Origin: Turritopsis dohrnii | Taxonomy: Eukaryota > Cnidaria > Hydrozoa > Anthoathecata > Oceaniidae | Assembly: GCA_027922465.2 (NCBI GenBank) | Contig: BQMF02000050.1 | Location: 1,302,001-1,366,000, forward strand | Length of the DNA: 64,000 nucleotides | Reading direction: 5' to 3' | Shown here: positions 1-11,051 of the stretch, piece after piece | How positions within the stretch are numbered: the stretch's first letter is position 1 | Layout of the letters: every line of letters begins with the position of its first letter | The notes under the pieces: generated by a model | Told to the model about the DNA's origin: nothing | Database searches by the model: none | Seen by the model: the letters and a program-made list of their open reading frames with translations, nothing else | Program-made: the position numbers and the translations under genes

Positions 1-26
1 CACCACTCCGATGCGCTTTAAAAACA

Positions 27-218
27 GCGTGTCAGCCCATTAGGAGCCATCGACTGACTGCACACTGGCCTTCGGGCAAGTTAGAGCAATGCTATACGTA
101 TCTCTGGCGGTAAGTCAACTAATAGTTGCAAGTCGGCGGGCGGAAGAACCAACCATTACGGATGGAAGCCCAAGGACTGAAAACTCCCGTTACTTACTTA
201 CTTACTTACTTATTTTTG
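27..218 (+). repeat. SINE-like (or LINE 3'-tail) repeat, copy 1
   Basis: This segment closely matches 48690-48878 in the same orientation. Both contain GGCCTTCGGGCAAG, then GCTATACGTATCTCTGG, and both end in a (TTAC)n tail. A simple-repeat tail and dispersed copies suggest a retroposon. No Pol III boxes are recognisable in the shared part, so it could also be the 3' end of a LINE. It abuts the decayed pogo transposase on its right. Confidence 0.6.
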
Positions 219-224
219 TTTCTT

Positions 225-660
225 AAAGAAAGACCTTTCTCAATTTCTTTAAGCGCTTTGCACTTTTCATTAAGAGTTTTTACAGTTAGCTTTCTTTTCG
301 GCATCTTGACTGTCTCGAAGTAAAAGATACACAGTGTAAAAGTACAAAAACACTGAGAGACAAAGTCAAAGAAAAGAATTCCATTCATGGAACGTTCAAA
401 AATTCGAAAATTGAATGTCCTTATGAAAACAAAACTGGTTTCTATCAGCGGCTTTTATAAAAGTTCGAGATAATGATGGCGATTTGTTTCAAGGGACCTA
501 AAAAAAGTTCGAGATAGCGGGAAATTCGAGATAGCGCATGTTCGAGATAGCGAGACAAATTTTGCCTAGCGAGGGTTTAAATGCTGAAGGGACCGACGTT
601 TTTGTTCGAGATAGCGCGATATTTGAGATAGCGCATGTTCGAGATAGCGAGACTCCACTG
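225..660 (-). pseudogene. pogo/Tigger-type DNA transposon remnant (terminal repeats plus transposase N-terminus)
   Basis: On the minus strand the end at 660 reads CAGTGGAGTCTCGCTATCTC, followed outside by TA. This is the usual form of a pogo/Tigger (Tc1/mariner) terminus and its TA target. Subterminal copies of TTCGAGATAGCG recur between 460 and 655. Further inside, on the same strand, the N-terminus of a CENP-B/Tigger-like transposase is readable (start MPKRKLTVKTLNEKCKAL, from about 300 down to 230). It breaks off where the SINE-like tail at 27-218 begins. Only the first 25 or so transposase residues survive and no DDE domain is left, so this copy is dead. Whether the retroposon inserted into it or a deletion joined them cannot be decided here. 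Confidence 0.65.
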
Positions 661-1553
661 TATGTGTTTTCCAAGTATAAATTAATGCAGCTTTATCACA
701 AAATTTTAATTTTTCATGACTTTCCATATTACTCAAGCCATTAACTCTTATTAAAGCAAGTGTTAATTGATCATTACTGGTTTAATTTCGTGGTTTCATG
801 GTAAAATCGATTACAATTCCCCCAAAACTTATTTTTCTATTAAAATGTATTTGTTTAAAGCCATCCACATGCCTTCCTGGCTTGTGTGGAAAACGTCTTC
901 AATATTGAATTGTGGGGAGGGGTGCCTTGACATATGATTTTGAGAGTTTTCATTTTAAATAAAGGTATCTCAATAATTTTTGGGAATGATTGTAGAAACA
1001 GTTGCTCCAAGGTTCGATGCGCAATATCGGGAAATCGGGATTCACGGCATTTTTTATTAGCACCAGGCGGGAGAGGCTAGTGGCCTAATTGTATGGATTA
1101 ATTGTAACTAGAATAATTTTTGAAAGAAAAACAAATGTTTTTTGAGTTTTTCTTTGTAAATGAGAAGGATATTTACGAGTCTGATGTGGAAGACGATCTC
1201 AATCTTCTCATTGCCTCAGATCGTGAAGAAGACTAAGACGTAGAAGTAGAATAACTAATATTCTAATATTACATTTGAGATTCCTTCTGTTTTTTACGAT
1301 AAATCTTTATCGTAGAAATAATTGAAGGCAAAGCATTCAATAAAATATTCGGTGTTAATAGACTATAACGTACTGTCTTTGTGTAGCCGAATTAAAATAA
1401 AGTAATGAAAATCAAATACTTATCAAAGCCTCTTTTGTAGCTGACACAGTTTTATCTGTACATCTTTTCCAATGAAAGAAAATATATGATTGTCTTTGAA
1501 TTGAATTGAATGCAAATCTGATTTCCAATAAATAAAGCTTGTATGTTCCATAA
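661..1553. other. No gene seen
   Basis: AT-rich sequence between the pogo remnant and the IS3EU-like element. Short open stretches around 1130-1240 have no recognisable domain or convincing splice sites. Confidence 0.5.
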
Positions 1554-1559
1554 AAGAAG

Positions 1560-1812
1560 TACGGTGGCCTATATGTGACATTCTCAATAATAAAAAAATG
1601 TAACATGTAGTGTCTCCCGAACGTTATAACATGCAGGAGTCTCTCCCGAACGTTATAACATACATGATGCACGTTATAACATGCAAGAGTCTCTCCCGAA
1701 CGTTATAACATACAGGAGTCCCTCCCGAATGTTATAACGTTCGGTAGCTAATAGTTACCGAATGTTACAATTTGAAATGCGGAGCGGAGATCATGTTATA
1801 ACATGCAGCAAC
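1560..1812. repeat. Left terminal inverted repeat with GTTATAAC palindrome array
   Basis: The outer 48 bp are nearly identical to the right terminus. The inner part contains about six copies of the 8-bp palindrome GTTATAAC in the context CGTTATAACAT, spaced about 20-50 bp apart and separated by GAGTCTCTCCCGAA-type linkers. It also includes TAGTTACCGAATGTTACAAT, which is mirrored in the right repeat. The palindromes are plausible transposase-binding sites (inference). Confidence 0.75.
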
Positions 1813-1917
1813 CAAACGCTACGACTGAGCATGCGTGATGAATCCATGAGCATAAGCTAATGTTTTGGTGAAACGTTTGGAAAGACATTATGTTTTAATC
1901 GAGGTAACAGCCATGTT

Positions 1918-3213
1918 TTGATTTATGGCTTTCTCACTTTGTTTTTTGATGTGATGAATTTATTTCTGCTGTTTTTTACTTTTTTGAAGGAAAACATTAT
2001 GGATTTTACTTTAATACTCATAATATGTCTGTTGTTTGGTTTGGTGAGCGCTGTAAATCCACACCATCTTCTTCATGCGGAAATCAATGATATCATTAAG
2101 GAATACTTTCGTGCAAACTATCCATATGCAGAAATATTACACATTCTTGCAACATTTCATGGCATAAAGATAAGTTTACGTCAGCTACATCGGTTGTTGA
2201 GGAAACTTGGTCTGTTTAGGAAAAAGCAAAAAACACTTATAAACGACGTTGTTTATTTTATTCGAAAGAACATTGGCACGTCGTCGTCAAGTTTAGGTTA
2301 TAGAGCAATGCATTGTAAGTTGAGAGAAGATGGATATATTGTGGACAAAGAGACCATTCGCCTTGTGCTAAAGGCACTTGATCCAGAAGGTGTAGAGAAT
2401 AGATCAGCAAAACGTCTGAGAAGGAGAACGTACAGATCCATTGGGCCGAATTATGTCTGGCACATAGACGGCTACGACAAACTGAAACCATTTGGACTTG
2501 CAATACACGGATGTGTAGATGGTTTCAGTAGGAGAATCATGTGGCTCAAAGTGGCTGAAACTAATAATAACCCTGCGGTAATAGCACAATATTATGTTGG
2601 TTGCATTGAAAGTTTGAAACTTGTTCCAAGGCTGATAAGAGCTGATAGAGGTTCAGAAAACATCATAATTTGTGGACTGCAAGGATATTTTCACAGACGG
2701 TCAGGTGTGAGTCGCAGTTTCCAATACGGTTCATCAATAAACTATCAACGGATCGAGTCATGGTGGTGTCAGTTACGAAAGAGTCGTTTAAATTGGTGGA
2801 TAAATTATTTTAAGGACATGAGAGACACTTTAAGTTTTGATGCCAGTTTAGATCATCATAAAGAGTGCATACGTTTTTGCTTCATGGATATTATAAAAAA
2901 AGAACTTCACGAAACTCGTAGACTTTGGAACAATCACCGAATAAGATATAATCGAAATTCTGAATGTCCTGCTGGTCCTCCCGACATTCTTTATTTTGCT
3001 CCGAAAACGGTCAACGGTAGAGGTTTGATGATTTCTCATGCAGATAATAATGCAGCAAAAGATCAATGTGAAAGACTGTTATATTTTGGGTGTAGAGAGG
3101 AATTTTTACATTTGGCAGCTATGATAATGCAAGAAAATGGGATCAGTGTTCCCGAAACAGTCGATGATGCAAGAACATTGTATGATCTAATACTGGAAGA
3201 GATTGATAACTAA
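1918..3213 (+). CDS. IS3EU-like DDE transposase (integrase-core protein)
   Basis: This is a 431-residue open frame when read from a TTG at 1918. The hydrophobic first 45 residues look like untranslated sequence, so the true start may be the ATG at 1999 or later. Residues 55-105 form a helix-turn-helix-like region (short helices ending in RLLRKLGLFRKK). The catalytic core has the invariant acidic triad at D184 (WHIDGYDKLK), D243 (RADRGSEN) and E280 (YQRIE), a DD36E spacing close to IS3/retroviral integrases. The protein should cut and rejoin DNA at the element's inverted repeats. It lies alone inside the transposon at 1560-4900 and has no internal stops, so the element could be recently active. 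It is a clear but distant paralogue of the transposase at 21556-22824. Confidence 0.85.
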   Translation: MIYGFLTLFFDVMNLFLLFFTFLKENIMDFTLILIICLLFGLVSAVNPHHLLHAEINDIIKEYFRANYPYAEILHILATFHGIKISLRQLHRLLRKLGLFRKKQKTLINDVVYFIRKNIGTSSSSLGYRAMHCKLREDGYIVDKETIRLVLKALDPEGVENRSAKRLRRRTYRSIGPNYVWHIDGYDKLKPFGLAIHGCVDGFSRRIMWLKVAETNNNPAVIAQYYVGCIESLKLVPRLIRADRGSENIIICGLQGYFHRRSGVSRSFQYGSSINYQRIESWWCQLRKSRLNWWINYFKDMRDTLSFDASLDHHKECIRFCFMDIIKKELHETRRLWNNHRIRYNRNSECPAGPPDILYFAPKTVNGRGLMISHADNNAAKDQCERLLYFGCREEFLHLAAMIMQENGISVPETVDDARTLYDLILEEIDN

Positions 3214-3731
3214 CTTCGATAACTGCTGTACTACCTTAATTGAAACTGTTTGTTTAAAATAGGTTTTTACTTGAAATATGTTTAAATACGGAAATGTGAT
3301 TATAGACTTCTCATGTTCATGTACTCTATAAGACTTTTCATATAGCGATTATTTTTGGTTAATTACAAATGTAGTCACGATGTAGTTTTGCGTGTTGGAG
3401 TTTCATGTTGCTGAGTAACAATCTTTTGTGCAGAACTTTCTTGCCCTCGCCCCAAATTCCCAAACATTTTTTAGAGAACATTGAATATCGGTTGGAATTT
3501 CCGGGGTAAATCTCCAGGTTAACTTTCGGATTCTTCTTGTTGAGCAAATATTTTCAGCTTGTGATCCCTCGATTCCTCGAAATAACTGTTTCTATTAGAG
3601 GGTGTTAGTCTTCGGTTGATTTTTCCGAAACGCTAGTGACGTTTTGCAAAGGATTTCCCGTGTATATTGAGAAAAAAAGACCTTCATTGGTTTTACGCAA
3701 AGGAGATTCGAACCGAGACTATATTCGTGTT

Positions 3732-3852
3732 CCCAGTGGGCAAAACCGTCAAAAAGTCACTGCGATGGAGAGCATTTTTATTTAAATTGTGTATATATTT
3801 ATATAGAACTGCACTCCTTCGCAGAGATTTTTTAACAAATGTGCCGGCTGGG
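3732..3852 (+). mobile_element. MITE family A, copy 1 (nested in the IS3EU-like element)
   Basis: A 121-bp element with imperfect inverted termini CCCAGTGGGCAAAACCGTC and, reversed, CCCAGCCGGCACATTTGTT. The inner arms contain CACTGCGAYGGAGAGCA and its mirror. The same 121-122 bp unit occurs at 16097, 20964, 42363 and 43577, with damaged copies at 16375 and 20166. Confidence 0.85.
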
Positions 3853-4684
3853 TTTGATAAAAACAAAATAGCTTTGCCAAAATCGAAACCGGCAACCGTC
3901 AATGTCTCATTGTCACCACGAAGTAGAAAAAGACAAGAGTAGGTAATCCATAATCTATATAATAGCTTTCAAGAAACCGACAGGGAAATTATGTCAAGCT
4001 TTTTGGAGGAGTTGCCGTAAGGCGTTCTGGGTGATGGTTGTATTTCGTTATTTCTACTAATAGTTAGACTTTCAAAAATTTCTTGTGAGAAGGGTGAGAA
4101 GGTTTGGTTTGGATATTTATATCGATTCATGGTGATCATTCATAATTTAGAGATTATAAGACAGTCAAGGATTTTCCGGGATTCGGGACAATTTTTATTA
4201 TATATATTTTATAACGGAAATTATAGGACATTACAAGACTGATGAAAATTATCGAATATCTGCAGTCAGGTAATCACATTTGATCCACGCAGTTTAAACA
4301 CAAGAAATATATCTAGGACATATGTCCAGAGATACAAGATAAGGGTTCAGAGGAATTTTAACATATATCAATACAGGATGAGTCCAGATAAATTATCGTT
4401 TGTTCAAACCGTATAATAATCTCTGAATGTATAATACGATAAAAGTGATTTACAAATGTAAAATAACCAAGATATTGTCTTATCCACATTCACTGTGTCA
4501 AAACAAAAACAACGTAACACTAAAAAGGAAAATGGTTTCCAAAAATGTTAAAAAATCACACTTCATACAAACTAGACTTAAAACAACTGTTCAGTCACGA
4601 CACCTTTAAAAGGTCTTTTACGAAGTATATATGAATCACAATGAACAAAATTTTTAAATATAAATAACATCTTTAATGACAATT

Positions 4685-4900
4685 AAAAACGTGTTGTCGG
4701 GAGAGTCTGCTGCATGTTATAACGTGACCTCTGCTCCGCATTTTAAATTGTGACATTCGGTAACTATTAGTTACCGAACGTTATAACATTCGGGGGCTCC
4801 TGCATGGTATAACGTGCATGATGCATGTTATAACATTCAGTAGAGTCTGCTGCATGTTACATTTTTTTATTATTGAGAATGTCACATATAGGCCACCGTA
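4685..4900. repeat. Right terminal inverted repeat of the IS3EU-like element
   Basis: This is the reverse complement of the left repeat. It contains three GTTATAAC palindromes plus one degenerate copy, and the block TAACTATTAGTTACCGAACG that mirrors the left end. It is shorter than the left repeat because two linker-palindrome units are missing. Confidence 0.75.
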
Positions 4901-4928
4901 AAGAAGAAGTTTATTTTATTTATCATAT

Positions 4929-5411
4929 TACCTGTAATAAACGTCGCGGCGTTTATTAAATCTTCCAACTTTTGGATGCGGCGTTTAGTAGAGGGCGGCG
5001 TTTATTACAAAATGAAAAATGAGATGAAAAAAGATTTTAAACAACAATGTTTTCTTTTCCTTAAAAGATTTACGACAGATTGTGGGAAGATTGTGTCTTA
5101 AACAAAAGATATATTCACATTACACATAAATTTCAAAGAATATCAATGTCATTATCGCCGTCCTCTTTCACGACATTTCGCTGACGCTAGGATGGAAAAT
5201 TTGAATATCTGGAGATTTTCAGAGGGTTGCCCTTAATGCAATGCTTCAGTTGCAGCGACAGCCGAACAAGACAAATCCTGATTATGCGATTAGAATGTAC
5301 AGGAAGAAGTCAGGGAAGGAAATTTTGGTGGGACATTTACTTTTCACAATGCGGCGTATGTTAAAAAGCGGCGTTTATTAGAAGGCGGCATTAGTTAGAG
5401 GAAATACGGTA
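4929..5411. mobile_element. Short non-autonomous element with TACC...GGTA ends (IS3EU-type MITE)
   Basis: The left end reads TACCTGTAATAAACG and the right end, reversed, TACCGTATTTCC. Both sides carry mirrored runs of the GGCGGCGTTTATTA type. The interior contains ATTATCGCCGTCCTCTTTCA, which resembles the subterminal sequence of the two-gene element near 26740. A second copy lies at 39370-39785: both contain a block resembling AATGTCCCACTAAAACTCCC, followed by a GTACATTC.AATCGCATAA block. No target duplication was found. It is probably a deletion derivative of the two-gene element family. Confidence 0.55.
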
Positions 5412-6130
5412 AGTAATAAACTAAACGATACATTTGTTTCGTGTTCCATAGGGTATAACTCTCGCCTCGTGTAGTTTTTTTGGATACATAGTCATCATTG
5501 TTGTGGTCAAATTTTTGATCATCCAACTATGTTTTTATATGACTAAGTACTATAATTATGTCTACTGATCCATTATTCCTATGAAGAATAATTTCTCCAC
5601 ATTATGGTTGTGTCAAAATATTTGCGTCTGAGCGCAAGCAACAAGATGCAAAAAAATAAATTATTTTTTATATAATCGGGGCTAACGTGATATAAAAAAT
5701 TGGAAAAGATTCTTTTATTACGAATTGGGGCAAGCTTCATACAAATAATTTCGGGCATCTGATGACATGCTTGTGTCAACACAAGGACCCCTATCAGTTG
5801 AGAATATCTTGATGGGTTTTTTTACCTAATGGTGGTGATGCCCAACACGACGAATAGGAGGACTCTCAATCCTTGAGTTTTAGTTGAACCAAATCCATCC
5901 CAGTCAATGGTACGTTGCTCAATTATTCGTTTACAGTTGGCAACTGTCGAGCTGTAAAAGCCTGAAGATTATTGGAACTTGAAATGAAAATTTGTATCAA
6001 ATTATTAAATGTTGGAGTAGATATGTTGGACCACACTAAATGAGTAACATAAAGGTTCATAAAAATAGAGAAAATGTCGGTAAAGTAGGCAACACTGTCG
6101 ATCATTAACAAAGCGTCTAATCATTAATGA
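5412..6130. other. No gene seen
   Basis: AT-rich spacer. The short ORFs here have no recognisable domain. Confidence 0.5.
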
Positions 6131-6149
6131 CTTTCAGAAAAAATTATTA

Positions 6150-6300
6150 TTATTTTATTAATTATTTCGTATGTACAGATATATACATTTTTCTTTGTAA
6201 ACAGTGTATACATTTGTGAGAAATAGATGAGACTAGTGTTTAAAATAGCAAAAGCTTTTCGATAAAAATCATCTTCAGTGCATAAAAACATATAAACAAG
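6150..6300 (-). repeat. Penelope-like tail remnant with hairpin
   Basis: The minus strand carries CTGAAGATGATTTTTATC followed by GAAAAGCTTTTG at 6257-6278. This is the same arrangement (CTGANGAT, short stem-loop, GAAA) seen behind the Penelope-like ORF at 10950-10977 and in the inverted repeat at 49521-49922. No reverse transcriptase remains here. Confidence 0.4.
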
Positions 6301-7067
6301 TGACTCACTTATGATTATGAATATTGGTCACGCAATATCTTCGCTTGCGAGCATATTGACAGTTATTGGAAGCACACTTTATAGGACATACCCATTGCTA
6401 ACTTCACGTCCCAAAATGAATCACCACAATTGAAACTAAAACAACAGCAAGGCATGTTAGAACACTGTTTCTATAACTTCAATATTTTATGAAGATACCA
6501 GATAAGAAAAGGTTTCTACAAATCACTTTTCGTGACTTCTTTCCAATCTTAAAGTGTTCTTCATCCTAATTTCAAAACGAAAAAGTTGTAGTTATCTAGA
6601 AAACACATTCTTTAAATTACATAAATAGAACTTTTCGGATTTTTCTTTTTGGACTGTTGTGAAGTGTGAAATTCCTTTTTGGAGGGTTATAGTCCGGTAC
6701 AATTTTCTGAGGGGAATTGTTCTGACACCATTCTTGATATATATTTATCATTAGGCCTTTCAGGTCATTTTTTATTTGTGTGGATTTGTTTTTAAAATCA
6801 TTTTCATCGTATTCTACAGACTTTCAGCTTTCCAACGAGGGGTCAACCAAGTTTCTAACCTTCCTAGAACTGGAGATATTTAAATTTTTGTATGCCTAAT
6901 TTAGGGTAATTTTGGACATAAACTTGAATGGAAATAGCTGCGATTTTTGGCACAAAGACGGGGGTCATGTCACATAAAATGTGCAATAACACAATAGTTT
7001 TGATGCTGAATTATTTAATACAAGGTTTTTAAAGTATATTTCAGTATTTACTAAATCCATGTTATAT

Positions 7068-7850
7068 AATGCCACGCCCATTTGGCCTTAACAATTTCAA
7101 TGATTGGGCCCTAGGACCGGGATCGGGACCCGGACTAAAACCTACAAAACTACAAAGTATATACAACAAAGATGATGCTGAATAAGAAAGTTTGAAAGGT
7201 ATAAATCCAATAAAAATTGTCAAATAAACAAGCAAGCCACGCCCATTAGAAATATGTACCTTATATACCAAGACCCTGCAACCTGGACCCCGTAACCCTG
7301 ACCAAGATTGGAAAATGCACATCAGGAGAGGCTTGTTTGGAAAAGAATCTTATTTGAACAATGTTACTCCACTAAAATTGCCAAATAGACATTGACGAGC
7401 CACGCCCATTAGAATTATATGTCTTGTAGAGCAAGACCCCGTAACCTGGACACAATTCTGAGTGTTATTTCGCTATCTTGTTATTTTGTTATCTTTCTTT
7501 TTATTATATACAATGCTAACTAGTAACATACATGCCACAACCCATGGACTTTCATATGACCTGTTTATGACCTGTCCCTACCACCAAGACCAAAGCTTCG
7601 ATCCATGTCTCCATTATTTTGATTGTGGCTTTAAAACTAGACTCAGGCCGTAGTACCACTGAAGTGATATTTGTGTGATAGAACAAAGTTCTATGTCACT
7701 GTTAAAGATTGCAAAACAGATGTCTAATAGCCCTACCCACACGAAATACATACAAGGCAAAGGCCCCAATACCGGGACACATGATGAAACCTGGGTTCTA
7801 ACACCAAAATTGGTAATTGTCCATAACTTATTGGTTATCAAGAACACAAT
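7068..7850. repeat. Divergent tandem repeat, unit about 165 bp
   Basis: The block AGCCACGCCCATTAGAA followed by CAAGACCC.G.AACCTGGAC recurs near 7230 and 7398. More diverged versions begin near 7070 and 7716. The units share a (C/T)GGGAC or CTGGAC motif about 60 bp after the CACGCCCAT block. No coding potential is evident. Confidence 0.5.
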
Positions 7851-8429
7851 AATGAACAGTTAGAATTATCTTTTTGTCAAATAATGCAAAACTACAAGAA
7901 CAATAATATTATTATAACTATAAAGTCAGTGATAGCAATGAAATGAAAAATGCTTGAGCTTGGATTATTTTCTTTTAAAAACAAAAATGTCTATAAAATG
8001 GAAATTGGAAAAATAAAAATAGTATATAATACAGAAATATTCAGCTTCTTCTGTCACTGACTAATGTCAAATTCTACAGGGATCGAAGATGCGAGTTTAA
8101 ACTTTTTGACTGGTTCTTTTAATGATGTTTTAGAGGGAAACAGCTAAAAAAAAGATGCAGAAAACAAACAGAAAAAACCTTTTCATATAATATAAAATAA
8201 CACACAGCAATTGCTATATTAGGCACAGTTTGTAAATGTAGAATTTGCAGTACTGACAGTAAAGGAACAAAAGTATTTGTCCAGAAAAATGGAAACCAAA
8301 ATAATCATTTGCGGTATAATATATATATCCCCCTTCTCGAAATCTAAATGGGAAAAACACAAATTTCGATGAACTCATTGCCATACTTTATTCAAAATTA
8401 GGTGCATCTGGAATATTTATTGACTTCGT

Positions 8430-9010
8430 CAAGTGAAGAATGTTTCTATGACATCACTTCATTCATTTCTTTGTTCTCTTTACACAAATGACTTTTCCAA
8501 CAAACGGTTTTGGGTTTAAAAACTTGAATTCAAGGAAATTCTTAAGCAAGTCATTTTCCTGCTTGTCAGTTATATAACTCTTTCATTTGATAATCCTTAA
8601 TTTTTTGTACAATATCATTTTTCTGTTGGAAAACTGCTTGGTCTTGTCTGATCAAGCCTGCTGCACTGCTGTTTATAACTTTGAAATTCCTAAGTGGCTC
8701 ATGCCAAGCCAGATTTACATGTTTACCTGCAGCATATGTGATCTGACTGAGAGATTTAGGACTACATTTGGACATAATTAATCACATCTAACTAATCTAT
8801 AGATTTTTTAATTTTTTAATTTTTTTTTGGCATGTTTTTCAAGAGTGATTTTGAGAAAAGGGATATTTGAAATGTGTACACCTATTTCAAAATAAACCAG
8901 CATCAAGTAAACTCGACTTACCACTTTCCAGAACCTTTTACAAGTCTTTAATCATCTTCAACATGTGTGCTGCAGTGCATTTTCAGAAGCTGGAAGAGGT
9001 CTGCCAGCAA
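8430..9010 (-). pseudogene. Decayed coding fragment, unrecognised
   Basis: The minus strand has a 69-codon open stretch at 8775-8566 that looks like real coding sequence (Lys/Gln-rich C-terminal part ending YQMKELYN). After a one-base frame change it continues as TDKQENDLLKNFLEFKFLNP to a stop near 8467. Upstream on the same strand (about 9000-8890), HMLKMIKDL, a stop, then KVLESGKSSLLDAGLF is readable. The HMLKM motif recalls P-element-type transposases, but this is too little to assign. Stops and frame changes show it is not functional. Confidence 0.3.
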
Positions 9011-9019
9011 AAATGGGGG

Positions 9020-10900
9020 GTTACAAAATCATAAAAATGTAATTATGCGAGTAATGTCCAAATTTTATTTAACAATACTTATATAAGTCGAAAGATGATT
9101 TTTTGTCCTTCCATAATTGAGGTGAGCCATTACTACACAGTTCACAAAAAACGTATTTGGCAATCAAAACAAATTTATATCGCGAATAACTTTTGTTGTG
9201 ATGACTTTCCGATCATGGCTCACTTGAATCCTAAATTTATAGGTACCTAACAAGTGTTAGCAACCAGCACTGCTGCTTTAGCTGCTGTCAAAGGGCCCAT
9301 AATTGAATTTCAAATTAGGCACTCTTTAAGTAATTTTTCCGAAAATGTAACTTCGCACGCTACGCATCTCTCAGGCGGAGCTAGCTGGACACGGGTTTTG
9401 TCACGTGACTGAACATCCTATTATCATGTCACCATTAGGCGAAACGTCCTCCCCAGATCTCTTTAATATTGTAAAGTACAAATAAGATCAAAGCTGTTAT
9501 TTTTTGACTAAAGTTTATTGACGACTACAATCAGAAGTCTATAACTATTTTATCAATTCCTTTGAATCGAAAATTCCCCTATTCACTTCGAGAACAAAGT
9601 ATTTCAAAAGATCGCAAAAACAATATTGATGACCAAAAGAAAACATTTCATGAGACAATCTCACGAAGTGGATATGCAGGCGTTTTGTTCTCTGTTGACA
9701 TGTGAAGCAGACATCTTTTTATAAGCAATGTCACATGTCTTTTAACAAAACAAATATAAGACTTTTGTTTTATTTGCATCTCGCAATGAGCAAACGATGG
9801 ATTAGAATGGAAGCTTTGTGTAACGAGAAATGCTGAAAGAACGGTTTATGTAATCTTTTCTAATCTTAAAATAATTGTATGGCAAGTTACAATTATTTTC
9901 AGAAACTAAGCTGTATCTTGTTGGTTTTCGGAATTCCTTGCCTAGTTTGTTTTTTATGGATTTCGTGCTAGGATTAGTTAATAAAATTATAACAGTATAG
10001 CATGACAAGTTTTTAAATGGTTTTAGTACATTTCAATTTTGTCTTTCTATTCTTTTCTTCCTACCCTTGTTTTTTATAGTTACTCTTAACCCACTTCTGT
10101 TTGGGTTGCAGGGTTTTGTTGTAAATTGTTGTTTTAAGTATATTACTATGAGACTTTGTCAAAATATTTTTTCAATAGAATATTCTGTTGATAGTTTTGG
10201 TAAATTTTGGAACATGTTGATTATGTGATTGTTCTTGCTTCCTTCATGCTGACGTAATTTTATAAGTATCTCTTTAACTGACGCGTTGTTTGTTGATGTA
10301 GAAGTGTTTTGTTTTTATGTAAAAAAAATAGGATTGTCATGGCATTCACAGAAACAGGAAAGAACTTATAAGCCATTCAAGGGTTTTCGAAAAGCAACAA
10401 CTGCATATATAACCAAACTATACTATAAAATCTTCACAAGCACACTCTCTTGCGTGTTTCTAGATGACCCGGTTTGTACCTCCAATAATACCAAAACAAA
10501 CTTTCTCCCCACAAAGTATGGCTTTTTGCATGCATATTAACTGACACCATTTCATAAATCACATGAATGAGTGCAGTATCAATTTCGTACATGGTAAAGG
10601 AAATGACGTGCTCAAAATTCGTTTTAATTTCTACATGATATTAGCTACTCGAAAAGTTGTACATGGCATGGTTTTAGTCATCGATCATAGTCCTTTTTCT
10701 TAAAGAATGCACTAGGGAGTTCATGTCGGAAACGATGCGAGTAACGAACAAATAATACTATTGTCACTGCTGTCAATACGATATCACGACAAAATGGTCT
10801 TCATATGAAACAGTGCAATTCCGGAACGGTATGGACAAAAGATCGATTCGACATCTAGTAATGATCGAGATATATAAATAACGAAGCCATAGTTTGATAG
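9020..10900. other. No gene seen
   Basis: AT-rich sequence with scattered short ORFs. None shows a recognisable domain, splice context or repeat structure. Confidence 0.45.
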
Positions 10901-10949
10901 TGAAAAACACAGAAACAGTATTGTTAAAACTAATTTATTACACGAAGCT

Positions 10950-10977
10950 TTTCGTAAGATACTTTTTACATCTTCAG
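10950..10977 (-). ncRNA. Hairpin with hammerhead-like core downstream of the Penelope-like ORF
   Basis: The minus strand reads CTGAAGAT, stem GTAA, loop, stem TTAC, then GAAA, 75 bp downstream of the GIY-YIG ORF stop. Penelope-like elements are known to carry hammerhead ribozyme motifs in their terminal repeats. The CTGANGA...GAAA arrangement fits such a core apart from an extra T before the stem. The remaining stems needed for cleavage were not identified. Confidence 0.35.
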
Positions 10978-11051
10978 GTATTATAATTCTTAAAAGCTAA
11001 AAATACAAATTATATACACTGTTATTTACATTTAAAAGCCATCTTGGGAGT

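Larger units (their letters stand above)
1560..4900 (+). mobile_element. IS3EU-like DNA transposon, 3341 bp, with 6-bp target-site duplication
   Basis: Long terminal inverted repeats start with TACGGTGGCCTATATG at 1560 and end with the reverse complement at 4900. The flanks carry an exact 6-bp direct repeat, AAGAAG, at 1554-1559 and 4901-4906. As I recall, TAY-type termini, 6-bp duplications and an IS3-like transposase define the eukaryotic IS3EU superfamily. The element has one intact transposase ORF (1918-3213). Its distal half (3214-4690) has no gene, only a nested 121-bp MITE at 3732-3852. No HECT gene is present, unlike the related unit at 21-27 kb. Confidence 0.85.
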
